Shown here: piece by piece, positions 55,897-63,916 of the stretch
Layout: each line of letters opens with the position of its first letter
How positions within the stretch are numbered: the first letter of the stretch is position 1
Assembly (NCBI GenBank): GCA_963706755.1
Contig: CAVPNH010000019.1
Coordinates: 305,188-369,187, forward strand
DNA: 64,000 nt
Direction: 5' to 3'
From: RPQJ01 sp963706755
GTDB lineage: Bacteria; Pseudomonadota; Gammaproteobacteria; Steroidobacterales; Steroidobacteraceae
Program-made: the position numbers and the translations under genes
The notes under the pieces: generated by a model
The model's input: the letters and a program-made list of their open reading frames with translations, nothing else
Database searches by the model: none
What the model was told of the DNA's origin: nothing

Positions 55897-57318
55897 CTAA
55901 GGCGTCGCGGCCACCGGCGTCCTCATGGTGACGAACTCCTCGGCCGCGGTCGGGTGGATGCCGATGGTGCGGTCGAAGTCCGCCTTGGTTGCGCCCGCTT
56001 TCATGGCGACGGCGAAGCCCTGGACGATCTCGCCTGCGTCCGCGCCCACCATGTGCAGCCCGACGACGCGATCGGTCGCTTCCTCCACGATCAGCTTCAT
56101 CAGGGTGCGCTCGCTGCTGCCACTCAGGGTGTGCTTGAGCGCCTTGAACTCGCTGCGATAGGCGCTGACCACGCCCAGGTCCCTGCGTGCCTCGGCCTCC
56201 GTCATGCCCACGGTGCCGACATTGGGGTGGGTGAATACCGCCGTCGGAATGAACTCGTAGCTCATCGCGCGAGGCGTCGCGCCCGAGGCGGGCCCGAACA
56301 GGTGATCGACGACCACCATCGCTTCGGCGAGGGCAACGGGCGTGAGCTGTACTCGCGCGGTGACGTCTCCCACGGCGTAGATCGAGGGCACGTTCGTCCT
56401 GTAGTGCTCGTCGACCAGCACGGCGCCGTCGGCGCCCTGCGCTACGCCGGCTCTTTCGAGCCCCAGGCCTTCGACGTTCGGCACGCGTCCGGTGGCGCAG
56501 AGCACGGCATCGACGATCAGGCTGCCGCCGTCCTGCAGTCGAACCATCAGCCCGTCCGCGGTACGCTCGAACGACGTCACGCCCGCATTCAGGCGCAGGT
56601 CCACGCCCTTCTTGATCATCTCCGCGCCGAGGAAGTGCCGCACGTCGTCGTCGAAGCCGCGCAGCACCTGCGGGCCCCGGTACAGCTGGGTCACGCGTGA
56701 GCCGAGCCCGTTGAAGATCGACGCAAACTCGCAGGCGATGTACCCGCCGCCGATGACGAGCAGCCGCGCGGGGAAGGGGTCGAGGTCGAACATCTCGTTC
56801 GACGTCAGCAGGTGCTCGCGCCCCGGAACATCGGGGACGTGCGGGTGCCCGCCGGTGGCGACCAGGATGTGTCGCGCGCTGATTCGCGTCGGTGCGATCT
56901 GCGCCGTCGGCAGCCGCGCGTCGATCTCGACGGTGTGCGCGTCCAGGAGCCTTGCCCGGCCGTATACGACCTGCACTCCGCTGCCGTCGAGGAGATTCCG
57001 GTACACGCCGTTCAGGCGCGCGAGCTCGGTGCGGCGATTCTGCTTGAGCCGCGCCCAGTCGAACTTCGGTGGCGCGGCGTCCCAGCCGAAGCCGTGGGAT
57101 TCCTCGAACGCCTCGGCGTAGTGGGCCGCGTAGCTGTAGAGCTTCTTCGGTATGCAGCCCACGTTGACACAGGTGCCGCCGAGGCCCGCCGTGCCGCCGG
57201 CCTCGACCAGCGTCACGCGGGCGCCGCGCTGGGCGGCCATGCGCGCCGCGCGCACGCCGCCGCTGCCGCCGCCGATGACGAGCAGGTCCGTGTCGAATTC
57301 GGAATCGGCCGCGTTCAT
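55897..57318 (-). CDS. gor: Glutathione reductase-type disulfide reductase
   Basis: A 473-residue pyridine nucleotide-disulfide oxidoreductase. The FAD motif DLLVIGGGSGGVRAARMA is followed by the redox-active disulfide in GGTCVNVGCIPKK (Cys50 and Cys55), the NADPH motif RLLVIGGGYIACEFASIF near 178, TNVPSIYAVGDVT near 300 and the catalytic His-Glu in IGIHPTAAEE near 455. Glutathione reductase is the best match. Cytosolic; it supplies reduced glutathione, for example to the nearby GST. Its start overlaps the CMD gene stop (ATGA). Confidence 0.9.
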   Translation of the reverse strand: MNAADSEFDTDLLVIGGGSGGVRAARMAAQRGARVTLVEAGGTAGLGGTCVNVGCIPKKLYSYAAHYAEAFEESHGFGWDAAPPKFDWARLKQNRRTELARLNGVYRNLLDGSGVQVVYGRARLLDAHTVEIDARLPTAQIAPTRISARHILVATGGHPHVPDVPGREHLLTSNEMFDLDPFPARLLVIGGGYIACEFASIFNGLGSRVTQLYRGPQVLRGFDDDVRHFLGAEMIKKGVDLRLNAGVTSFERTADGLMVRLQDGGSLIVDAVLCATGRVPNVEGLGLERAGVAQGADGAVLVDEHYRTNVPSIYAVGDVTARVQLTPVALAEAMVVVDHLFGPASGATPRAMSYEFIPTAVFTHPNVGTVGMTEAEARRDLGVVSAYRSEFKALKHTLSGSSERTLMKLIVEEATDRVVGLHMVGADAGEIVQGFAVAMKAGATKADFDRTIGIHPTAAEEFVTMRTPVAATP

Positions 57319-58013
57319 TTCGACGTCCTGGCTCTGGAGAACTTCTCTTCGTAGTTCTTGGTGTAGTCGATCAGGCTGCGGGCCACTTCTCGAATGGGGC
57401 GCTTAGACGCGCGCGCGAGGTAGACGAGCACCACCGGTGCGATCGCGAGGAACATGCCGCTCAGGATCACCTCGTCGACGATCCTGCTGTCCGCCGCCGG
57501 AACCCCCTTGAACCGCGACAGCATCGCGTCGAAGGTGTTGCTGCCGCGGTTACCAACGTCCATCACGTTGGCGATCAGCTCGATCTGGCGGATTTCGCGC
57601 GGCGAGTACTTGTGCTGCATCGCGCGCCGCAGTTCGGGTTGCACGCGCTCGAAGTCCCCCTTGACCAGCGCCCTGACGTAGGAAATCGCCACCCACTTGC
57701 GCCGGTCGAAGCCGGATGGATCCAGCTGCTCGAGCTGGGCCAGTTCCTCGTTGGAAACGCCGCTGATCTGGGCCCACTCGTGGTGTCCCCAGCTGCAGTA
57801 CCGGCAGCCATTCAGGCGCGATACCGCCAGCATGAGTTCTTCCCGGAATCCCGGGTCGACTTCCTGCTTCACCCACACCCGGTACATCGTGCCGAGCTCC
57901 GGCACCAGCGATGCCAGCCGGCCCGCGAGCTGGGGTGCCGTGATCGTTCGCTTCTTGAACCCGCCGAAGGGCGACTCGGGCGCTTGCTCTTCTTCCGAGA
58001 GCTTGATCGGCAT
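57315..58013 (-). CDS. CMD/AhpD-like protein with C-terminal membrane helix, copy 1
   Basis: A 232-residue protein; ATG 58013 is favoured by GGAG upstream. The AhpD-type centre is NGCRYCSWGHHEW (Cys70, Cys73, His77). The helical CMD core is followed by VDEVILSGMFLAIAPVVLVYLARASKRPIREVARSLI, a hydrophobic segment that probably anchors it in the inner membrane, with a cytoplasmic tail. It is highly similar to the copy at 60165. Peroxide-linked disulfide reductase activity is likely. It is located 4 bp into gor on one side and 23 bp from the acyl-CoA ligase on the other. Confidence 0.85.
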   Translation of the reverse strand: MPIKLSEEEQAPESPFGGFKKRTITAPQLAGRLASLVPELGTMYRVWVKQEVDPGFREELMLAVSRLNGCRYCSWGHHEWAQISGVSNEELAQLEQLDPSGFDRRKWVAISYVRALVKGDFERVQPELRRAMQHKYSPREIRQIELIANVMDVGNRGSNTFDAMLSRFKGVPAADSRIVDEVILSGMFLAIAPVVLVYLARASKRPIREVARSLIDYTKNYEEKFSRARTSK

Positions 58014-58036
58014 CGAGCAGTACTCCACTCGGGCGA

Positions 58037-59609
58037 TCAGCGGCGGCCGAGTCGGCCGTGGCAGGCTTCACGCAGCGTACGGCGCAGCACCTTGCCGACC
58101 GGGGTCAGCGGAAGCGCGGCCGCGAAGGCGACGGTGCGGGGCATGTCGTTGTCGGCAAGGCGCGGGCCCAGGAATCGCATCAGCTCCTCGATATCCACCG
58201 ACTCACCCTGGCGCAGCACGACCTCGGCGTGCACGTACTCGCCGCAGTCGGGATCGGTGATGCCGACGACGGCCGACATCATCACCGCGGGGTGGGCGCT
58301 CAAGGCCGCTTCCACCACCGACGGGTACACGTTCCGGTCGTTGCAGCGGATCGTGTCCTTGACGCGGTCGAGGACGTAGAGGTAGCCATTGCCATCGATG
58401 CGGCCGAAGTCGCCCGACTTCCAGTAGCCGTCACAGAATTCCGCAGCGGTCTTCTCCGGGGCGCCCAGGTAGCCCATGCAGGTCGCGCGCGACCGCATCC
58501 AGATCTCGCCGTCCTGGCCCTGGGGCACGCGTCGTCCCTCGCGATCGACGATCAGGACCTCGACGCCTGGCACGATGCGGCCTGCGGAGGCGAAGTGCGA
58601 TTCGTCGCCGTTCCTGTCGGGCCGGTGATCTGCCTTGCTCATGCAGGTCACCGCCCCCGCATGCTCCGAGCCGGCATAGAGCTGCACGAAGATGTCGCCG
58701 AACCGCTCGCGCAGCTGCTTGAGCCTCGACGGGCTCATTGGCGACGCGCCGTAGTAGATGGTATCGAGCGACGACAGGTCGTTCTCCCGCGCCTCGGGCG
58801 CCTCGAGCAGGCGATAGAGCATGGAGGGCACCATCAGCGTCGCGGTCACCTTCTCGCGCTCGACCGTCCGGCACCAGGTCGCGAGGCTGCGATCGTTCAT
58901 GGTGATCGTGCAGCCGCCCTTGAACAGGATGGGGAAGAACACGATGCCGCTCGCGTGGCTGATCAGTCCGAAGTGCAGCAGCCGCGCCTTGCGTGCCGGC
59001 ACCGGGTCCTCGATCGCAAGATGCAGGTCCTTGGTAGCCATGAAGTTGTCGACGTTGTACATGACGGCCTTGGGCGCTCCCGTCGTACCGCCGGTGAAGC
59101 GCAGGATCATGCAGTCCTTGCGGTCGTCGTGAACGACGTCCGGATTGGCGTCGCTCACGCCTTCGAGCAGCGTCCAGAAGTGCAGGACGTCCGGGAACTT
59201 CGCCGGGCGGCGGGTCCATGCTGACGATGGTGAGCCCGCGTTCCTTGAGCAGCGCATGGTGCGTCGGCAGCAGTTCCGCCTCGATGAACACGACCTTCGG
59301 CTTGACCAGGTCGATCTGGTGGGCCTGGGTCTCGAGCGTGTCGGTCGTGTTCGTGTAGCAGGCGCAGGCTTCGCCCTTGTACGCCGTGAAAAAGCCGAGC
59401 AACGACAGGTTGTCGTTGTGGAGCATGGTCAGCCAGACATCGCCACGCCGCAGGTCGAGGCGGGAGCGCATCATGTTGACGATGCGATTGGTCAGCAGGT
59501 GGTAGTCGCGGAAGCTGTAACGACGATTGCGCTCGACGTTGACGATGCATTCGGCATCGCCATAGGTCCTGGCGAGACCCTCGCTGACGATTGAGAAATT
59601 GACCTGCAT
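58037..59609 (-). CDS. AMP-forming acyl-CoA synthetase, one frame break
   Basis: ATG 59609 (MQVNFSIVSEGLARTYGD) has a GGAGG site. The break near 59210-59216 separates the N-terminal 130 residues from the rest; the joined protein is about 524 residues. It has the ANL motifs RFTGGTTGAPKAVMYN (P-loop), YAGSEHAGAV (A5 position, where the usual YGxTE is changed), YWKSGDFGRIDGNGYLYVLDRVKDTIRC and LPLTPVGKVLRR (catalytic Lys). It activates an unknown carboxylate. The gene is between the CMD copy 1 and rhodanese genes. Confidence 0.87.
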
Positions 59610-59699
59610 CTGGCGCCTCCACCATGACCCGGCCGCGTGACTGGCGGCCGGGCGTGATTCTGTTGACTCTAGGTTGCCATTCTCGGCCGTCGCGATCGT

Positions 59700-59727
59700 G
59701 ATATACCCCCCCTGCAGGGGGGATATC
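59700..59727. promoter_or_regulatory. Imperfect GC-core palindrome upstream of the acyl-CoA synthetase
   Basis: Arms GATAT...CCCCCCTG and CAGGGGGG...ATATC mirror one another around TG|CA, with two extra bases in the left arm. It lies about 90 bp before the acyl-CoA synthetase start and just past the end of the rhodanese gene. It could be an operator or a terminator for the rhodanese gene (inference). Confidence 0.45.
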
Positions 59728-59776
59728 GATGCACGGCCTGCGCGACAGGCGCCTCGTCGCGATCTCGCTCGCGGCC

Positions 59777-60142
59777 TTAGCCTCTTTCAGGGTGCCCGAC
59801 CTCGACTGGCAGGTGCGCGTGCCACCAGGCGAGCATTCCGTTGTGCAGTTGGCAGGCATCGAACCCACTTGCCCGCAGGATGCGAACCGCCGGGATGCTG
59901 CGGTGTGCCGTCAGGCAGATTGCGACGACCTTCCGGTTCCTGTCGAGTGCCAGGGATTCGAGCCAGGCCCGTCGCTCGGTCACCGGAGCATTGACGGCGC
60001 CGGCGATCCGGCTGGTGCGCCACTCCATGGCCGTTCTCACGTCCACGAGTTGCGGCGGCGAGTCGCCCTGCAGCATGGCGTGCAGGTCGTGCGCATGGAT
60101 ATCCGGCACGCGGCCGAACGGGAACCACCAGAATGAACGCAT
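59777..60142 (-). CDS. Single-domain rhodanese (sulfurtransferase)
   Basis: A 121-residue protein from ATG 60142, with a GAGG site. ISVDxR-type motif QLVDVRTAMEWRTSRIAGAVNAP and the active-site loop AICLTAHRS (Cys near residue 75) are intact. It carries sulfane sulfur in the cytoplasm. It is located between the acyl-CoA synthetase and the second CMD copy, in the same direction. Confidence 0.88.
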   Translation of the reverse strand: MRSFWWFPFGRVPDIHAHDLHAMLQGDSPPQLVDVRTAMEWRTSRIAGAVNAPVTERRAWLESLALDRNRKVVAICLTAHRSIPAVRILRASGFDACQLHNGMLAWWHAHLPVEVGHPERG

Positions 60143-60164
60143 GATCCTCACCTGCTCAGGTCGG

Positions 60165-60902
60165 TCATTTAGAGGCCGGCGGCGTTGAAATCTTCTCTTC
60201 GTAATTTTTCGTATAGTCGACCAGGCTGCGGGCGAGTTCGCGGAACGGGCGTTTCGATGCACGAGACAGCTTGAAAACGACCGCGGGCGCCACCACCAGG
60301 AACATGCCGCTCAGGATCAATTCGTCGACGATCCTGCTGTCTGCCGCCGGGACTCCGCGCAGCCTGGACAGCATCGCGTCGAAGGTGTTGCTGCCGCGAT
60401 TGCCGATGTCCATGACCTTGGCTATCACCTCGACCTTGCGGATCTCGTCCGGCGTGAACTTGTGCTGCATCGCACGCCTGAGTTCCGGCTCCACTCGCGC
60501 GAAGTCTTCCTTGACCAGCGCCCGCACGTAGGAAATTGCCAGCCACTTTCGCCGGTCGAACCCGGCGGGATCGAGTTGCTCGAGCTGGGCAAGTTCCTCG
60601 TTCGAGACGCCGCTGATCTGGGCCCACTCGTGATGGCCCCAGCTGCAATAACGACAGCCATTAAGGCGCGAGACCGCCAGCATCAGCTCCTCGCGGAATC
60701 CCGGGTCGATTTCCTGTCTGCGCCACACGCGGTCCATCGTGCGGAGTTCCGGCACCAGCGACGCCAGGCGGCTCAGCAACTGGGACGTCGTAATGGTGCG
60801 TTTCTTGAATCCGCCGAATGGTGACTGCGGCTTAGCCGGGCGCCTGGCCACCCTGGCCCCTGCGGATCTCACCTTCGACAGGACGGAATTCACGGTGGGC
60901 AT
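60165..60902 (-). CDS. CMD/AhpD-like protein with C-terminal membrane helix, copy 2
   Basis: A 245-residue protein from ATG 60902. The core from SPFGGFKKRTIT through NGCRYCSWGHHEWAQISGVSNEELAQLEQLDP, NRGSNTFDAMLSR and LVDYTKNYEEK is nearly identical to copy 1 (57315), with a longer basic N-terminus (KVRSAGARVARRPAKPQ) and a divergent last few residues. It is a recent duplication, or a pair kept similar by gene conversion. It is the first gene of the 53-61 kb minus-strand run. Confidence 0.85.
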   Translation of the reverse strand: MPTVNSVLSKVRSAGARVARRPAKPQSPFGGFKKRTITTSQLLSRLASLVPELRTMDRVWRRQEIDPGFREELMLAVSRLNGCRYCSWGHHEWAQISGVSNEELAQLEQLDPAGFDRRKWLAISYVRALVKEDFARVEPELRRAMQHKFTPDEIRKVEVIAKVMDIGNRGSNTFDAMLSRLRGVPAADSRIVDELILSGMFLVVAPAVVFKLSRASKRPFRELARSLVDYTKNYEEKISTPPASK

Positions 60903-60951
60903 GGCCGACTCCTCGATGGCACCGCCGCCTGAACAGACTCGACGGAATCGT

Positions 60952-61638
60952 TCATTGCGGCGGCTGGGTCGGCATGTAGATCGGTCCGCTGCCGCCATAT
61001 GCCTGTACGTAGTACTGCTGCCCGCACTGGTAATAGGTGACGCCTTCGACGGTCGAGACGGACGGGTCGCAGGGCAGCGAGGCGGACGTCGTCGTCGTGG
61101 TGGTGGTGACGACTGTCGTCTCGTCGTGGTAATCGGATGCAGCGGCGGCGCCGATGGCGACTCCGACGATCACGCCCGCGGCCACGTCACCGTCATAATC
61201 GTTGTAGTAGTGGCCGTCCCAGTTGTCGTCGTAGTAGTCCTGCCGGTCCTCCCGGACGTCGTCGGCATAGTCCTGCCGGTCGTCCTGCGCCTCGCCACGA
61301 TTGTCCTGTCGCTCGCCCTGGTTCTCGCTGCGATTGCCCTGGCGTTCGGACGACGAGGACTGCGCCTGGGATGATCGCGCTGACGAGTCCGCCGACCGGC
61401 TGGACTGGGCGGAGCCCTGCTGGGACGGACCGGCGCTGCGACTGCTGGATCGGCCGCCGCCCTGCGACATGCTGCCGCTCGCAGCAGGGCCCGACCTGGA
61501 AAAGCTGCCGCCGCCACGTCCACCCCCACCCCCGCCACCGCGCCCCGCGGCGCACGCATCGTCGGCCGGCAGCAGCGCCAGCGCCAGCACTGCAAGCAGG
61601 CTGGCCACGCTGAATCTGTTGATCAATGTCGATGTCAT
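60952..61638 (-). CDS. Secreted low-complexity protein (Gly, Ser, Arg, Asp, Gln)
   Basis: A 228-residue protein with a signal peptide (cleavage near ADDACAAG). The mature part is a poly-Gly/Arg-Gly stretch, then Ser/Arg/Gln-rich repeats, an Asp/Tyr/Arg-rich segment (REDRQDYYDDNWDGHYYNDYDGD), a hydrophobic Gly/Ala/Val helix (about residues 155-170), a Thr-run and a C-terminal domain with two Cys (LPCDPS...YYQCGQQYYV) that may form a disulfide. Function unknown. It overlaps the DUF2092 stop by 4 bp. Confidence 0.72.
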   Translation of the reverse strand: MTSTLINRFSVASLLAVLALALLPADDACAAGRGGGGGGGRGGGSFSRSGPAASGSMSQGGGRSSSRSAGPSQQGSAQSSRSADSSARSSQAQSSSSERQGNRSENQGERQDNRGEAQDDRQDYADDVREDRQDYYDDNWDGHYYNDYDGDVAAGVIVGVAIGAAAASDYHDETTVVTTTTTTTSASLPCDPSVSTVEGVTYYQCGQQYYVQAYGGSGPIYMPTQPPQ

Positions 61639-62510
61639 GGCTTGGCCTCCTCGACCGCTGCGGGTAGTTGCCGGCTTGCGGCAGGGTTCTGGACCCGGGC
61701 GGCAAATTCGATCCGGTGCGCGCCCTCGGGTCGTGTGAATTCGAAAGTCTTCGGTCCCAGCTTCGGACTCGTGTTCCAGTCCGAGAAATCGGCCCGGAAC
61801 TGCGGCTGGCCCGGCGAATTCACGTAGGTGATCACGACCCGAAGCGGCAGCGGGCGCTCACCCTCGGTAATCCAGTACTGGAAGTCGATGGTATCGGTGC
61901 GACCGGCCAGGTGATGCGTCGGCACGCCGCGTACGTCGGTGATCTCGACGAGATCGACGATGCGGACGCGCTTGGGCCACTCGTCCGGCAGGCGGGTCGT
62001 CAGGAGCTGCGCAAGCGGCATGCGCATCTTCAGGTCACGGACGAAATAAACCAGCGTGTCGTCGACCGCGCCGCGCTGGGGCGCCTGGGCGAAGGTATTG
62101 GAGTCGGCATCCAGCACCGTAATCTGCCGACCGTCGAACAGGGTCAGGTCCTGCCTGCCATCGCTGGCGACCTCCTCGACGCGCAGCCGGTCGGGGCGAG
62201 CCATGGTGACGCGGCGCGTCTCACCGAACTCGATCTTCTGCCCCGACGACTGCACGACGTCGTAGTTGTCGTGCATCGTCACGGTGAAGTCCTGCAGGTG
62301 CGCGAGGTGTTCCGCCATCGCCCCGAGGAGCGCCCTGGCCTGGCGCTGGGATTCGGTCGCGGCAGGCGTGGTGCCGGGTCCTTCCTGCGGAGTAGCGGCC
62401 GGCGTGGCCGCTTCGTCGCCACCCATTGCGGGGCTGCTCTGCAGCGCGGCTGCAATTGCCAGACAGCACGCGAACGGTGCCAGAAGGGAGCATGTCCGTC
62501 GGGATGTCAT
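61635..62510 (-). CDS. DUF2092 family exported protein
   Basis: A 291-residue protein with a signal peptide (MTSRRTCSLLAPFACCLAIAAALQS) and a linker rich in Ala/Thr/Pro to about residue 50. The DUF2092 domain follows: LAHLQDFTVTMHDNYDVVQSSGQKIEFGETRRVTMARPDRLRVE and FDGRQITVLDADSNTFAQAP, then RIVDLVEITDVRGVPTHHLAGRTDTIDFQYWI. It has a lipoprotein-localisation-like (LolA/B) beta fold. Periplasmic; often encoded beside the low-complexity protein that follows. Function unknown. Confidence 0.85.
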   Translation of the reverse strand: MTSRRTCSLLAPFACCLAIAAALQSSPAMGGDEAATPAATPQEGPGTTPAATESQRQARALLGAMAEHLAHLQDFTVTMHDNYDVVQSSGQKIEFGETRRVTMARPDRLRVEEVASDGRQDLTLFDGRQITVLDADSNTFAQAPQRGAVDDTLVYFVRDLKMRMPLAQLLTTRLPDEWPKRVRIVDLVEITDVRGVPTHHLAGRTDTIDFQYWITEGERPLPLRVVITYVNSPGQPQFRADFSDWNTSPKLGPKTFEFTRPEGAHRIEFAARVQNPAASRQLPAAVEEAKP

Positions 62511-62526
62511 CGATAATTACCTCGTT

Positions 62527-63303
62527 TCAGTAGTACCACTTGGCCAGCAGCCCGAGCGCGACGAGGCTTTCGGCATTCGGCTGCTCGTCCTTCTGACTGG
62601 CGAGATAGGCCTCGAAGCGAAAGTGTCTGCTGAAGGTGATTTCCGCGCCCGCCTGCGCAAGCGTGCGGGTCCATGCGTCGTAGCGTGTGTCGAAGAACCA
62701 TTCGTAGTTGATGTAGGGGACGACCGTGTGGTCGAGAATGCTGAACTCGCGTGTCGCTTCGAGCCGGGCGCGATAGCGGGTCGAGTATTGATCGTCGATC
62801 CAGCGCAGGTCCGCCCGGACGCGGGCCTCCAGCCACACGTCGGCTGGTAACGGGGCTTTCCCGTAGAGCGAAACGACCCCGCGGTCCTCCGCGACGTCCG
62901 ACCCGGATTCCCCGGTTGCCTTGAATATCCTGTCGTAGCCGACGCGTGCCCAGAAATAACGGCTGCGCTGCCAGTCCTCGTCCCAAAGCTCCCTGCGCCT
63001 GATCGGCTTGAGGGAGACGTCGAGGTAGGCGCCCAGGTCCATCGACCGCTCGTCCGATTCCTTGCCTTCGGCGTAGGCCGCGTCCAGGTAGAGTCGTGTT
63101 CGCGGGCTGAGGCCGTAGAACAGGTTGGCCTCCGGCCATAATTCGGAGGCATCCGCGGCCCGGGCGACACCTCCTGGTGCCGCGCACAGGCACAGGCTCG
63201 CCAGCGGGGCGCTCCATGCACGCGTCGACGACGTATGCGTTCTCCCGAGTCCCGGTGAGTCACGGATTCGCGGGAAGCAGCAGCCGGGCCGGGTCGATCT
63301 CAT
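62527..63303 (-). CDS. DUF2490-like outer-membrane beta-barrel protein
   Basis: A 258-residue frame from ATG 63303. SELWPEANLFYGLSPRTRLYLDAAYAEG opens a series of amphipathic strands ending GLLAKWYY. This fits the DUF2490 type of barrel. The N-terminal 50 residues are odd: a plausible signal (WSAPLASLCLCAAPGGVARAADA) has no good start just before it, so the true start could be elsewhere or a base error may be present. The start overlaps the end of the rhodanese gene by 44 bp. Confidence 0.7.
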   Translation of the reverse strand: MRSTRPGCCFPRIRDSPGLGRTHTSSTRAWSAPLASLCLCAAPGGVARAADASELWPEANLFYGLSPRTRLYLDAAYAEGKESDERSMDLGAYLDVSLKPIRRRELWDEDWQRSRYFWARVGYDRIFKATGESGSDVAEDRGVVSLYGKAPLPADVWLEARVRADLRWIDDQYSTRYRARLEATREFSILDHTVVPYINYEWFFDTRYDAWTRTLAQAGAEITFSRHFRFEAYLASQKDEQPNAESLVALGLLAKWYY

Positions 63304-63916
63304 AGGTCCACGGAAGGCCCGAATTCTTCCAGCCGTTCACCAGTCGCTGTCCGCGGAACACGCTCTCGGGGTCCTTGACCGTGTCGCCCTCCATGCCGTC
63401 GGTGATGTTGTAGACGTTCTTGAAGCCGGCCTTTGCGAGCATGTTGACCGCCATGGCTCCACGGCCGCCGGAACGGCACATGACCATGAGCGTATCGTCG
63501 GGCTGGGCGACCTTCTGTACGCGGGCGACAAAATCCGGCAGCGGCCGCAGCGGAAACTGTTTCTTGCCGGCGTCCCAGGTGTAATCCACGGCCACGACGG
63601 GCACCAGCCACGCCATGCCCGTGTGACCGACCCACATGTATTCCTCGATGGTCCTTACGTCGAGAATCGTCACCTTGTCGGGCGCGGCCGTCCACTGCGC
63701 GTAGGCCTCCCGTGCCGTGACGTAGAGCCCGAGAGTCGTCTGCTTTTCGGCGGGGACCTGGGCACTCGTCTCCGATGACGTGATTTGCGCACCGGAAGCT
63801 CCGCCACCGGAGGCAGCTGCAGCAACGTGGCTGGCCGCAACCACCGCGGCGACGATCAGGCAACGCGGTATGACTAAAAAGGGGTTGCTGCGAATGGTCG
63901 TGCGAACTCCTGACAT
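63260..63916 (-). CDS. Periplasmic rhodanese-domain protein
   Basis: A 218-residue protein from ATG 63916, with an AGGAG site. A signal peptide (FLVIPRCLIVAAVVAASHVAAAASG) precedes one rhodanese domain: TILDVRTIEEYMWVGHTGMAWLVPVV near residue 80, the active Cys in LMVMCRSGGRGAMAVNMLAKAGFKNVYNITDGMEG near 150. A C-terminal segment (DPESVFRGQRLVNGWKNSGLPWTYEI) is typical of the PQQ-CXXCW-like exported type. It probably handles sulfane sulfur in the periplasm. The window ends 84 bp upstream. Confidence 0.87.
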   Translation of the reverse strand: MSGVRTTIRSNPFLVIPRCLIVAAVVAASHVAAAASGGGASGAQITSSETSAQVPAEKQTTLGLYVTAREAYAQWTAAPDKVTILDVRTIEEYMWVGHTGMAWLVPVVAVDYTWDAGKKQFPLRPLPDFVARVQKVAQPDDTLMVMCRSGGRGAMAVNMLAKAGFKNVYNITDGMEGDTVKDPESVFRGQRLVNGWKNSGLPWTYEIDPARLLLPANP

